Assembly: GCA_963675135.1 (NCBI GenBank)
Contig: OY776130.1
Span: 21,072,001 to 21,136,000, forward strand
Origin: Galeopsis tetrahit
Taxonomy: Eukaryota; Streptophyta; Magnoliopsida; Lamiales; Lamiaceae
Reading direction: 5' to 3'
DNA length: 64,000 nucleotides
Part shown: in pieces, positions 12,101 through 20,481 of the stretch
Numbering within the stretch: the first letter of the stretch is position 1
Layout: every line of letters starts with the position of its first letter
Notes under the pieces: generated by a model
The model's input: only the letters and a program-made list of their open reading frames with translations
The model's database searches: none
What the model was told of the DNA's origin: nothing
Made by a program: the position numbers and the translations under genes

Positions 12101-13678
12101 AATTCTTGGAAATTCAGCAAGCTGTGGGTACAGACTGTCCACAGTAGCCATGGCTCCTCCTCTGAGCATACTTTCATAAGTATACTCCTCCTCATCTCCA
12201 CTTGAATGGGGACTTTGGGTTATAGGGGAGTTGGCTCTGGGTTCTCCTAATGTGGCTTCAGGAAGGTTTGTTAGATTGATGGGGGTGATAGGCTGATTGG
12301 TTGGGGTTATATGGGTTTCAGGGGAGTTGGGCTCAGGGTTCTGAATTTCAGGGATGTTGGCCTCTATTGGTTGACCTTCAGGGACCTTGGATTCTGGAGT
12401 TCCAGAACCAGATGAGTTGGTCCTTGACTTTGATTTGGTCCTGCTTTCAGCTCTGCTCTCTCTAAGAGCAAGTTGTAGAGATCTTTCCTCTTGGAGCTCC
12501 AACACTTTGTTAGTAGGCTTGGCCCTTCTCTTGCTAGCCCTACTGCTCCCACTTCCTTCACCATCCTTCTCAGGGACAACCTCCCTTATCCTTTTATCAC
12601 CCTTAGACTTTTGTCTAGTCTCATTGTATTTCTGTCTCAACTCTTCTGAATGATCAGAAGGCACACTCACTCCCTCTTCAGCAACTTCTTCAATTTCAGT
12701 TGAAGCATCTGATTTCTCCTCTGAGGGGATTTGAGACATTTTCCTTGTTTTCACCATTCTGGCCTTTGTCCTTTTCTTCATTTTAGGCTTCTCCTCCACT
12801 TTTTCTTCAGCAGGTTTGGCCACTGTCATTCTCCTTTGCTCAGTTTTCTTGCTGAGCTTTCTGAACAGAATCTTTTGAGCTGGGAGAGGCTTTGCAAAGG
12901 TTTGCATTTGAGAATAATGGGAAAATCTCTCAATCAACAAGCTTGCCTTGGTGCAATACTTGAGTTTCCCTTCTAGCACAACCTTGTTATGAGCTCTCAC
13001 TTTAAACTTGGCCTTTTCCTTCATCATCTCAGAAATAATGAAGGTCCTCCAATCAAATTTGATACCCTTGTCACTGGCATCAATGACTGCAGCCATGATT
13101 CTGATTCTAGGATGGCTGACCTGCTCCAAGCTTCCAGTATTGCTCAAGAGACTCTTAGCAACTACTTCAAAGAGGTTGAGAAATTCTGGCTTGAGGGTCT
13201 TCTTTTTTTGTGTTGGAGATAGAGGACCTGGCACTAATAGCCACTCTTGAGCTATATCATCTTCATGGCCAGTACCATAAACTTCTGGATTCCTTCCCTC
13301 AGAAGGCAATCCAAATGCTCCTTCAAGATCTTCTGAAGAGAATTTCACTCTATGAAATCTCTCTTCCTCCTCTTCTTCAGCAACATAGGACAATCTGGTG
13401 GAAATCTCACCATCTTCTGGTTTGCCTCTCCATTTGAGAAAGGCAAAGAACTCAGCCATGTAGTTGTCCAAACAAGAGCTTGGCCTTTCCTCCATGAACT
13501 TCTGAAGGCCTGCTCTTCTCAACCATCTCAGGGTTGGAGTGATTTCAGGATCTTCACTTGTAAATGATACTATGGGCTCAAAGTGAAGGTTGTTCTTTTT
13601 GCTCAAATAGCCAAAATCAAGGTCAAGAGCCTTGTTGGAAAAATCTATGATCATCTCTGGTCTAACTTTGGGAGCCAT
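9158..13678 (-). CDS. Element 2 giant third ORF (1506 aa), non-env-like, with two UIM-like motifs
   Basis: This is an intact ORF downstream of pol. Residues 1-270 form the best-ordered domain ('DFGYLS', 'MAEFFAFLKW', 'GAFGLPSEG', 'MAAVIDASDKG', 'ASLLIERFSHY') and are closely matched by element 3; they resemble the putative plant transposon protein family. Residues about 280-500 are Lys/Arg/Ser/Pro-rich with repeated NSPE-type tetrapeptides. A second shared block (about 500-610) includes 'DKGANWWQ' and 'ENRLLHFA'. Residues about 900-1130 look like coiled coil. Two segments fit the ubiquitin-interacting motif consensus: EERSLQLALRESRAE (about 396-410) and EEEQLALALKNSMAS (about 1158-1172). The last 170 residues are again strongly conserved. 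Basic clusters could be nuclear signals. I see no signal peptide or transmembrane helix, so the usual Sirevirus env-like label does not fit. Function is unknown. Confidence 0.85.
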   Translation of the reverse strand: MAPKVRPEMIIDFSNKALDLDFGYLSKKNNLHFEPIVSFTSEDPEITPTLRWLRRAGLQKFMEERPSSCLDNYMAEFFAFLKWRGKPEDGEISTRLSYVAEEEEEERFHRVKFSSEDLEGAFGLPSEGRNPEVYGTGHEDDIAQEWLLVPGPLSPTQKKKTLKPEFLNLFEVVAKSLLSNTGSLEQVSHPRIRIMAAVIDASDKGIKFDWRTFIISEMMKEKAKFKVRAHNKVVLEGKLKYCTKASLLIERFSHYSQMQTFAKPLPAQKILFRKLSKKTEQRRMTVAKPAEEKVEEKPKMKKRTKARMVKTRKMSQIPSEEKSDASTEIEEVAEEGVSVPSDHSEELRQKYNETRQKSKGDKRIREVVPEKDGEGSGSSRASKRRAKPTNKVLELQEERSLQLALRESRAESRTKSKSRTNSSGSGTPESKVPEGQPIEANIPEIQNPEPNSPETHITPTNQPITPINLTNLPEATLGEPRANSPITQSPHSSGDEEEYTYESMLRGGAMATVDSLYPQLAEFPRIQKIFHDLRMLVDVKDKSMMEISQVIQDKGANWWQMEENRLLHFAGVSKTRFLIDEEVFAKLVADKINEERERKAKGIKHPERSSNDDDSPDDPSNPSKPNPPETPQANLPKPSVSERLSNPPKTYHRKGSVSSEVLTKGGNTTKDTSANEGSSEPKAQPKDVEVPVLEAGLVKAYSVSDELDTDQPLIIQDDSVAVDISTVISPQLPSLNLVEGGDAAGLGEGVEKEMIVEKPEGVVDERDVVITRIVSVPPNEGDISEEGQVILEVKSELQESLDERRPVPLSEEISNEGRKEIVENEEKTADVSESYEKEIEGGNCVFTDSFDLSDIAGITFDQIFADELLTDAPIQVDSGSAQALLGMQSEKLDSLAHQVQSAHAETSGALDEHGRTLAPVEMRLTGSEDVVLPTLEARIGGVETGLQTISTEVIKAKNTMRSVSKDVKKEQSLLRINHNRNVKTLRSVVKKALGRKTALQRQRAEEQRLAMVKAASEKFSQEVLANIAEGAVANLTELLKAQLDASLKTTMEEVVQQKMKPVLAFLSLSSDRMQNIHDENVYLLEEMKSLTQAQSLLASTMSELKPECFDAAKKGERERARAKGALVIGSPVKGGKGKDKAPEGKGKEPAVLNLDDLDEEEQLALALKNSMASAQEEKVRLQQRPGGEVSGLDKDAEGVQTRGKIKRAKGKKRQVEKFTDFPNSLDLPPEFRVVDDEPISKKAKTAEKPRNVETSKTAEEDKEKSTETKSTEGAKASEDVEELYEEGFGPGPKKKKVVVLNDPSKLFHEGYGKDPETQQKLAMMRAQEKMDLMDEAQRARDKRRADFQKPRRKRATYNKMKPQLLIPMDTKYPHLDKWVPIQLNDSWEEAKREYVYDQYVIDRWNGRDANSTFAEFMIEYYRELYQQLLAAADIARLELTAPKPIIYMPPKLEGWIDQARILREFTEILKLNKMVLGPKGTNQEAMALKRRVWAQYGMVPPPEDDL

Positions 13679-14379
13679 TGAAAATTGCAGAGATGAAATT
13701 GAGAAAGTCTTGAGAGAGTTTGAAGAGAATGAGCTAGGGTTTCAAATGCTTGGGGAAGAAGACTGTGTGGGGAGTTATTAAGACTTGAGAATATTCTAAA
13801 AAGAATGTTTGTCAATGAGTTGGTGAGGTTTGTGTATTTTCAACTGTTGTCAAATATGGAAAGATACACTTGGACGGCCAGGATGAATTTCAGGGGAGTT
13901 GGCCAGTTTTGATCTAATGGTTAAAGACCAATGTAACAGTGACTTGTTGGTTTTATTCAAAACGTGGAAGGTATTTAATATTAGTTAATGGTTGGGGAGT
14001 TTTCGAGATAGATCATGGTTTGAAAAGGTGTAATGCAAACAAGAGTTAAATCTTGGCATTTAATGCATGGAAAGCGACCTTTTGGGTGGGGGACAAATTA
14101 AATCCCACAGAGATGATATCTGAAATTGGGACAGGTATCAAGGTAGACAATGATTACCCAAAATAGATGCTTATCAAACCAAGAAAATAGTTTGATAGCC
14201 AAGACAACTTATCTGACCCTACAAGGACAAGTGTCCTGAAGAGATGTGGACAAGAGTCCTGAATGTCAATGGACAAGTGTCCTGAGTAATTGTGATCATC
14301 TCTTCTGCCCTTCAGTAGACTTGTCCAAGTCTACTGAATATCAATTCAGTTCTTTTACTCCCATTAACTTCAATGAGTT
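13679..14379. other. Element 2 spacer between pol and third ORF
   Basis: There is no gene here. At 14220-14345 it holds several near-copies of GGACAAGTGTCCTGA (14226, 14249, 14271) and CAGTAGACTTGTCC-type words. These recur in the LTR and, as NSPE-coding text, in the ORFs. This spacer would be the leader of any subgenomic mRNA for the third ORF. Confidence 0.55.
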
Positions 14380-17300
14380 TTACTTGTCCAACTTCCCTGG
14401 ATCAAGTAAACCCAACTCTACTGATAGCTCCAGAAACCTTGCCTCTGCAAGTGGCTTAGTTAGTATATCAGCTTTTTGATGATCTGTGTGGATCTTGACC
14501 AACTTTATATCCTTCTTCTCCACATGATCTCTAATGAAGTGATTCTTGATGTCCACATGTTTGCATCTTGTATGCAAGACAGGATTTTGTGAAATAGCAA
14601 TGGCACTATTGTTATCACAAAATACGGGCACTTCAGTAGACTTGACTCTGTAGTCTCTTAGTTGTTGTCTCAACCATAGGATCTGGGCACAACAACTTCC
14701 AGCTGCAACATATTCAGCTTCAGTGGTGGAAGTAGCCACTGTGTTTTGCTTCTTGGAGAACCAAGATATGAGTTTGTTGCCTAAGAATTGACAAGTCCCT
14801 GAAGTGGACTTTCTATCAATTCTGCAACCTCCATAATCAGCATCTGAGTAGCCAGTTAACTCAATGTTGTCATCAGCAGGATACCAAAGGCCTAGATTCT
14901 CAGTGCCTTTGAGATACCTCAAGATCCTCTTTGCAGCCTCAAGATGGCTTTTCTTAGGATTTGCTTGAAATCTTGCACAAACACCAACTGCAAAGGTGAT
15001 GTCAGGTCTGCTGGCAGTGAGATAGAGAAGTGAACCAATTATTCCTCTATACTCAGTAGAGTTGGTAGGCACACCACTCTCATCAGGACCCATCTTCCAA
15101 TTTGTGTTCATTGGGATCCTTACTGGCTTGCTAGTAGCACACCCAAACTTCTTGATCATTTCTCTGGTGTACTTAGCTTGGTTGATGAAGATTCCTTCTT
15201 TTGATTGATTGACTTGTAGACCCAAAAAGAAGTTCATCAACCCCATCATGGACATCTCAAACTTGCTTTGCATGAGCTTGGAGAACTTCTCACACAGCTT
15301 TTCATTTGGAGATCCAAAAATTATGTCATCCACATAAATTTGGACAAGCAAGATGTCCTCTCCTTCAGAGATTCTGAAGAGAGTTCTGTCCACAGTTCCC
15401 TTGGTGAATCCATGATCCAAGAGAAATTGTGACAGTGTATCATACCAAGCCCTAGGGGCTTGCTTGAGTCCATATAGAGCCTTCTTCAGTCTGTAGACTT
15501 GATTTCCAATCTCAAATCCTGGTGGTTGCTCCACATAGACTTCTTCTTTCAAGACTCCATTCAAAAAGGCACTCTTGACATCCATTTGATATACTTTGAA
15601 CCTCTTGTGGGCTGCATAGGCTAGAAAGAGCCTTATTGCTTCTAGCCTTGCCACAGGTGCAAATGTCTCATCATAGTCAATGCCTTCATGTTGGCAATAG
15701 CCCTTTGCCACAAGTCTTGCTTTGTTTCTGACAATCACATCATTTTCATTCTTCTTGTTCTTGAACACCCACTTTGTTCCAATAACATCTTGATGTGAAG
15801 GTCTATCCACCAGCTCCCAAACTTCATTTCTGGTGAATTGATTCAGTTCTTCCTGCATGGCTGTGATCCAATTGGCATCTTGAAGTGCTTCCTCAATGTC
15901 ACTTGGTTCTTGTTCTGACAAGAAACAACAGAAAAGAGCACTTTCACCATGGAATCTCCTTGTTTTGACTCCAATACTTGGGTCACCAAGTATGAGATCA
16001 GTAGGATGGTCAGACAACCAAGTCCTTCTTTTTCTGATCTCTTCAGTAGAGTTGTCCTCTACTGAAGTTGAGTCATTTTGATCATAAAATTCAGGAAAGT
16101 TTAATGCAGGATCTAATTCAGGATCATAATCAGGGGTGTTGTCCTCAATGTCAGGGACATTGGCATTTTCAACATTTTGAGTTCCCCCTTGATTATTTAA
16201 TCCATTAACTACCTCAGCAGGAACTGCTTCTTCATTGGTAGTTGTTACCTGGATGTGAACTGGGATTGGATCATTCAGTTCACCATTCCTTTCAGTGGGA
16301 TTTCCCTCAGGAGAATTGCCTTCAGGGTTGTTGTCCAAAGTGAAATTTTCAGGTAGGTTGGTTTGGACAACTTCTGTGAAATCAGTGTCTTTATCTTTTA
16401 GGCTCAGTCTGGTTGTCCTCTGTGTGATTTCTTCTGATTCCAAGTTATCATTCCTGAACTCATGAATAGATTCATCAAACACAACATGGGGAGTTTCCTC
16501 TACAATAAGGGTTTTCTTGTTGTAGACTCTGAAAGCTCTACTGATTTGAGAGTATCCAAGAAATACTCCTTCATCAGCTTTGCTGTCAAAGGCTTTCAGC
16601 TGATCTTTCCCATTATTGTGAATAAAACACTTGCAACCAAAGATGTGAAAGTATGACACTTTAGGCAATCTTCCTTTCCAGAGTTCATAGGGGGTTTTGC
16701 CTTGCCCCTTAGTGATCAAACATCTATTCTGAGTATGGCATGTAGTGTTTATAGCTTCAGCCCAAAACCTCTTAGGCAAATTAGAATCAGCAATTAAAGT
16801 TCTAGCAGCCTCTTTTAAAGTTCTATTTCTTCTCTCTGCAACTCCATTTTGTTGAGGAGTTCTAGCTGCTGAGGTTTCATGAGCTATTCCATTAGATGTG
16901 CAATACTCATTGATGTATGAATTAATGAACTCAGTGCCTTTATCAGATCTTATCTTGATAATGCTTAGGCTTTTCTCATTGGACAATCTCTTTAGAAGTT
17001 CAGGCAGTTTGACTTGAGTTTCCTTCTTATTAAGGAGAAATACTACCCATGTGAACCTAGAGAAGTCATCTACTACTACCAATGTGTATTTTCTACCATT
17101 TATGCTTGCAGGGGTAATTGGTCCAAATAGGTCCATATGTAAAAGTTCAAGTACCCTTTCAGTAGAGATGACTAGTTTTCCCTTAAATGAGGCTTTGATC
17201 TGTTTTCCTTCTTGGCATGGTTTGCAAACATGCTCTTTAATGAAAACCTCATTAGGTAGTCCTTTAACTAATGCATTTCTAGCAATTTTGTTCATTGTTT

Positions 17301-17769
17301 TGAAGTTCAAGTGGTTTAATCTTTTATGCCATAACCAACTTTGTTCACTAGAACTCTTAGCAATGAAGCATGCAGCATCAGTCGACTTGTCCCAGTCTGC
17401 AAAATACACATTCCCTTTCCTAGTTCCAGTCAACAGAATTTGTTGAGCCTTATTTTTTATTAAGCATTTTCCACTAGAAAACTCAACATTAAAATCTTTA
17501 TCACAGAATTGATTGATACTTAGGAGATTATATTTGAGACCAGCCACATAAGATACATTGGATACTTTGATGTTACCAATCATCAAAGTACCATAACCTT
17601 TTGTAGTTGCTTGTGAACTGTCTCCAAATGTGACATTTGGGCCTTCTTTTTCAATAAAATCAGTGAGGAGTTCCTTTTTTCCAGTCATGTGCCTTGAACA
17701 TCCACTGTCAAGGTACCATGCTGACTTTTTCCTCATGCTCCTCTTCTTGTGGCCCATAGGTACCTGCAA
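14380..17769 (-). CDS. pol: Element 2 pol: protease, integrase, RT, RNase H (about 1129 codons)
   Basis: The frame is fully open. Protease has DSGCSRH at residues 21-27. The integrase zinc domain (HKRLNHLNF ... CKPCQEGK) lies near 150-190. The integrase core follows, with MDLFGPI, the DDFSRFTW block and NGVAERRNRTLKE. Reverse transcriptase includes QMDVKSAFLNG and the catalytic YVDD near residue 812. RNase H has YSDADYGGCRIDRKSTSG, STTEAEY and CDNNSA. Sequence style (KLMQSKFEMSMMG, FFLGLQV) is that of Sireviruses. The frame begins directly after the gag stop TAA with TTG, not ATG, so it must be reached from gag or by splicing; the first ATG is at 17757. No disabling change is seen. Confidence 0.93.
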   Translation of the reverse strand: MQVPMGHKKRSMRKKSAWYLDSGCSRHMTGKKELLTDFIEKEGPNVTFGDSSQATTKGYGTLMIGNIKVSNVSYVAGLKYNLLSINQFCDKDFNVEFSSGKCLIKNKAQQILLTGTRKGNVYFADWDKSTDAACFIAKSSSEQSWLWHKRLNHLNFKTMNKIARNALVKGLPNEVFIKEHVCKPCQEGKQIKASFKGKLVISTERVLELLHMDLFGPITPASINGRKYTLVVVDDFSRFTWVVFLLNKKETQVKLPELLKRLSNEKSLSIIKIRSDKGTEFINSYINEYCTSNGIAHETSAARTPQQNGVAERRNRTLKEAARTLIADSNLPKRFWAEAINTTCHTQNRCLITKGQGKTPYELWKGRLPKVSYFHIFGCKCFIHNNGKDQLKAFDSKADEGVFLGYSQISRAFRVYNKKTLIVEETPHVVFDESIHEFRNDNLESEEITQRTTRLSLKDKDTDFTEVVQTNLPENFTLDNNPEGNSPEGNPTERNGELNDPIPVHIQVTTTNEEAVPAEVVNGLNNQGGTQNVENANVPDIEDNTPDYDPELDPALNFPEFYDQNDSTSVEDNSTEEIRKRRTWLSDHPTDLILGDPSIGVKTRRFHGESALFCCFLSEQEPSDIEEALQDANWITAMQEELNQFTRNEVWELVDRPSHQDVIGTKWVFKNKKNENDVIVRNKARLVAKGYCQHEGIDYDETFAPVARLEAIRLFLAYAAHKRFKVYQMDVKSAFLNGVLKEEVYVEQPPGFEIGNQVYRLKKALYGLKQAPRAWYDTLSQFLLDHGFTKGTVDRTLFRISEGEDILLVQIYVDDIIFGSPNEKLCEKFSKLMQSKFEMSMMGLMNFFLGLQVNQSKEGIFINQAKYTREMIKKFGCATSKPVRIPMNTNWKMGPDESGVPTNSTEYRGIIGSLLYLTASRPDITFAVGVCARFQANPKKSHLEAAKRILRYLKGTENLGLWYPADDNIELTGYSDADYGGCRIDRKSTSGTCQFLGNKLISWFSKKQNTVATSTTEAEYVAAGSCCAQILWLRQQLRDYRVKSTEVPVFCDNNSAIAISQNPVLHTRCKHVDIKNHFIRDHVEKKDIKLVKIHTDHQKADILTKPLAEARFLELSVELGLLDPGKLDK

Positions 17770-17787
17770 TTAGATTGGTTTAGGTAC
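17764..17787 (-). other. Element 2 gag/pol boundary segment, GT...TTGCAG, 24 nt containing the gag stop
   Basis: On the minus strand AGG|GTACCTAA ... TAATTGCAG|GTACCT. The 24-nt GT...AG segment carries the only stop (TAA, 17770-17772) between gag and pol, which are in the same frame. GGTACCTA occurs on both sides as a direct repeat. Removing the segment, or reading through the stop, would give a gag-pol fusion. The same layout occurs in elements 1 and 3. Confidence 0.6.
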
Positions 17788-20289
17788 CCTTTGAGTTTTA
17801 GGTCCTGAGAGGTTAGTTGTACCTTTAGGAACCCAAACTTGCCTAATAACCCTGATTGATTCAAGGTGGCTAAGTTGTCTTCCTCTAGCATCTAAATACA
17901 CTGTCTTTCCCTTAAATGCCTTTGGGAAAGTGTGTGTGAATGTGTTAACTCTATAAGTTTCAGGAGAGTTGTCAAGTCTCCTGAACTTTTGAGTTCTTTG
18001 TGCAACTTGAGGGAATCTTTGAGGAAAGGCTTTCTTATGATCATTACCCTTTGGCATGAAGGGTTTTGGTTGACTCATTTTATTCTGCCTTTGAGGAGAG
18101 TTGTCCTTAGGTCTATTCAGCTGAGGCTTTCTCCGAAGAGTTGGCCTAGGCTGATTATACCTTGGACACTTCCTCTGAACATTGTTCAGTAGAGTTGCCC
18201 TACCATTGGGTCTACTCTGCTGACCAGCATTCATCTTATGTTCAGGAGCTTTGACCATTTCCTTAGGTTTAGGCCTATTCTCCTGAAGCATTTGATTAGG
18301 CAGATCGTCCATTTTGCCCTTTCCTTTGTTCAGTGGCTTAATTATTTCATTTTCAGTTTGTGCCACTGACTTAACAAAGATTCTCTTAGTGTTACTCACA
18401 GAAGCAACACTAAGACAAGGTGAAGATTCAAATGGATCAAAACCTAATCCACTTCTTTGAGCCATAGGTCTTTGATAACTCTGAATTTCCTCTATTTCTC
18501 TAGAGGATTTCTTCAGAGCAGACATTTTTAATTTCAGGCTCTCTTCACTTGATTTAAGAATATCATATTCATGTGAGAGGTTTTCAAACTTGGCATTGAG
18601 AATTTTAAGTTCAAAATCTTTTCTCTTCTGAGAGAGAAGTTGATCATCAATCTCCTTTTGTTGGTCAACTATCCTGAGATTTGCTTCCTCAAGCTCTCTC
18701 AAGACTTGTTGATACAACTCAGTAGACTTGACATCAACAACTGTCTCAGAATTTTTGGCAAGTTCAATAGCCAGTCTTTCATTTTCTCTCACAAAATTAT
18801 CATGAAATTCTTGTAGCATAGTGAAATCTTCCATCAACTTTCCAAGGGAAAGCTTTAAGTTGACCTCACTATTGTTTTGTGAGATGAATGATGGTGAACT
18901 AGAAGTAGAGGATACCTCATCATCCTCAAGAGCCATGTTGCAGACATCATCATCATCATCATCGTTGGAGAACAGTCCATCTGAAGAGTTGAAGCTTTCA
19001 GCACTATCAGATTCTTCACCAGCCATCATGGCCTTTCTATTGGTGAACTTTCTGTCTCTTTTGGCTTGCCTCTCTCTTCTCTCCTTAGAGCTTAATTCAG
19101 GGCAATCATACTGAAAGTGCCCTTTCTTTTTGCAGTTATAGCACAGATCTTCATCATCTTCTTTCTTTGATTCTTCTCTTCTTTTTGATGATGAAGGTTC
19201 AGCTCTACTGGACCTTCTCCTATCAGAGTACTTGTCCTCTGATCTCTTCTCTTCAGGCTTTTTGGCTTCAGCCTGATCTTCAGGAGAGTTGTACCTTCTC
19301 CTGAATTTGTTGTCCTGGTAGAATTTCTTGTATCTACCAAACCTTGAATTTAGCTTTTCAAACCTTCTAGCCATCAGGGCTAGTTCTTCCTTCATTTCAG
19401 TCTTTGAGACTGACTTTGATGATCTTGGAGTAGACTGCATTTCTGGTTCAGTAGCTTTGGCTTTGAATGCCACTCCCTTAGTAGGATTTGAGGGTTCCTC
19501 AATAGGCTTTCTTCTATTGAGGTCGAACTCATATGCTTTGAGTTCAGAGAAGATTTGTTGCATGGGCATGGTGGAAAGATCTTTGGTATTTTGCATCATC
19601 ACAGCATAGACATCCCACTTTTGAGTGAGACTCCTTAAGATCTTCAATCCAACTTCTCTCTTAGTGTAGACCTTGCCCAATGAGTTGATCTCATTCATCA
19701 CATCAGTGAATCTACCAGCAAACTTATCAATGGACTCCTCAGATTCCATTGCAAACTGTTCAAATTTCTGCACAGCAACTTGGAGCTTATTCTCCTTGAT
19801 CTTTTCAGTACCCTCACACATTTCAGCAAGAGTATCCCAAATTTCTTTGGCAGTTGTGCAGTGGTAGACCCTTCCCATGACTGCATCTGGAATTGTTTGA
19901 TAGAGAGTGTTCATTGCTAGATAATTCAGATTATCCTTCCTCTTTTCATCAGCAGTGAAGTCATCTTCATCTTTAGGAAGTACATCTCTTGTGTCTGCCC
20001 TTTGAGCCTCTGTGACCCTGGGATTAACAAATGTGAACACAAAAGGACCTCTTGTGATCACTCTCAACATATCAGTATGGAGAGATGCAAGATGAGCTCT
20101 CATTCTGATTTTCCAGAAATCATAATTATCAATTGAGAACATGGGCAATTTGTGATGAGATATGTGATTGACTGGATTAGTTGCCATATTGTCCAATCCT
20201 TGAACAGCAGGAGGTGGAACTGCAGCATTTATGTTTTGATCAGGATTTTGTTGCTGCTGGTTCTGGTTGTTGTTATTTCCTCTTGCCAT
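17770..20289 (-). CDS. gag: Element 2 gag (839 aa)
   Basis: ATG at 20289 follows the primer site by about 120 nt. After an Asn/Gln-rich start, residues 40-260 form a copia-type gag core ('YDFWKIRMRAHL', 'AKEIWDTL', 'EEVSIDKFAGRF'-like text). A CCHC zinc knuckle (CYNCKKKGHFQYDC) lies near residues 381-394, flanked by Lys/Arg/Ser/Glu-rich segments. Residues about 480-610 are coiled coil. The C-terminal tail is basic and Pro/Gln-rich. The protein should form the particle and package RNA. It is longer than many copia gags because of the coiled coil and tail, as in Sireviruses. It ends in TAA immediately before the pol frame. Confidence 0.92.
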   Translation of the reverse strand: MARGNNNNQNQQQQNPDQNINAAVPPPAVQGLDNMATNPVNHISHHKLPMFSIDNYDFWKIRMRAHLASLHTDMLRVITRGPFVFTFVNPRVTEAQRADTRDVLPKDEDDFTADEKRKDNLNYLAMNTLYQTIPDAVMGRVYHCTTAKEIWDTLAEMCEGTEKIKENKLQVAVQKFEQFAMESEESIDKFAGRFTDVMNEINSLGKVYTKREVGLKILRSLTQKWDVYAVMMQNTKDLSTMPMQQIFSELKAYEFDLNRRKPIEEPSNPTKGVAFKAKATEPEMQSTPRSSKSVSKTEMKEELALMARRFEKLNSRFGRYKKFYQDNKFRRRYNSPEDQAEAKKPEEKRSEDKYSDRRRSSRAEPSSSKRREESKKEDDEDLCYNCKKKGHFQYDCPELSSKERRERQAKRDRKFTNRKAMMAGEESDSAESFNSSDGLFSNDDDDDDVCNMALEDDEVSSTSSSPSFISQNNSEVNLKLSLGKLMEDFTMLQEFHDNFVRENERLAIELAKNSETVVDVKSTELYQQVLRELEEANLRIVDQQKEIDDQLLSQKRKDFELKILNAKFENLSHEYDILKSSEESLKLKMSALKKSSREIEEIQSYQRPMAQRSGLGFDPFESSPCLSVASVSNTKRIFVKSVAQTENEIIKPLNKGKGKMDDLPNQMLQENRPKPKEMVKAPEHKMNAGQQSRPNGRATLLNNVQRKCPRYNQPRPTLRRKPQLNRPKDNSPQRQNKMSQPKPFMPKGNDHKKAFPQRFPQVAQRTQKFRRLDNSPETYRVNTFTHTFPKAFKGKTVYLDARGRQLSHLESIRVIRQVWVPKGTTNLSGPKTQRVPKPI

Positions 20290-20412
20290 TTCTGTAAGAG
20301 AAGGTTAGACAATACCAAAGGACTTCAGATAGATTAGTTCAGTGACCACACCAAATATGTGAATTTTTGAAAACCAAGATGGCTTTTCAGAAGCAGTGGT
20401 CTTTGAACCCCT

Positions 20413-20424
20413 GCTCTGATACCA
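20413..20424 (-). other. Element 2 primer binding site, tRNA-iMet type
   Basis: Minus strand TGGTATCAGAGC lies two bases (AG) after the LTR end. This is the classic copia primer site complementary to the 3' end of initiator tRNA-Met. The remaining leader, 20290-20412, holds no gene. Confidence 0.95.
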
Positions 20425-20450
20425 CTTGTTGGTCCTGAAAGGAGTATATA

Positions 20451-20481
20451 ACAAGTGTATGGGGGGGGGGAATACACTTGT
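20451..20481 (-). other. U5 hairpin with homopolymer loop, element 2
   Basis: Plus-strand arms ACAAGTGTAT (20451-20460) and ATACACTTGT (20472-20481) are perfect complements around a run of ten G. In the element's RNA the loop is C-rich and sits about 30 nt upstream of the primer site. Counterparts are at 28796-28828, 47171-47202 and 60555-60584. Confidence 0.75.

Noticed and set aside
9158..13678. Calling the third ORF an envelope protein
   Set aside because: I see no signal peptide, transmembrane helix or glycoprotein-like Cys pattern; the protein is highly charged with coiled coils.
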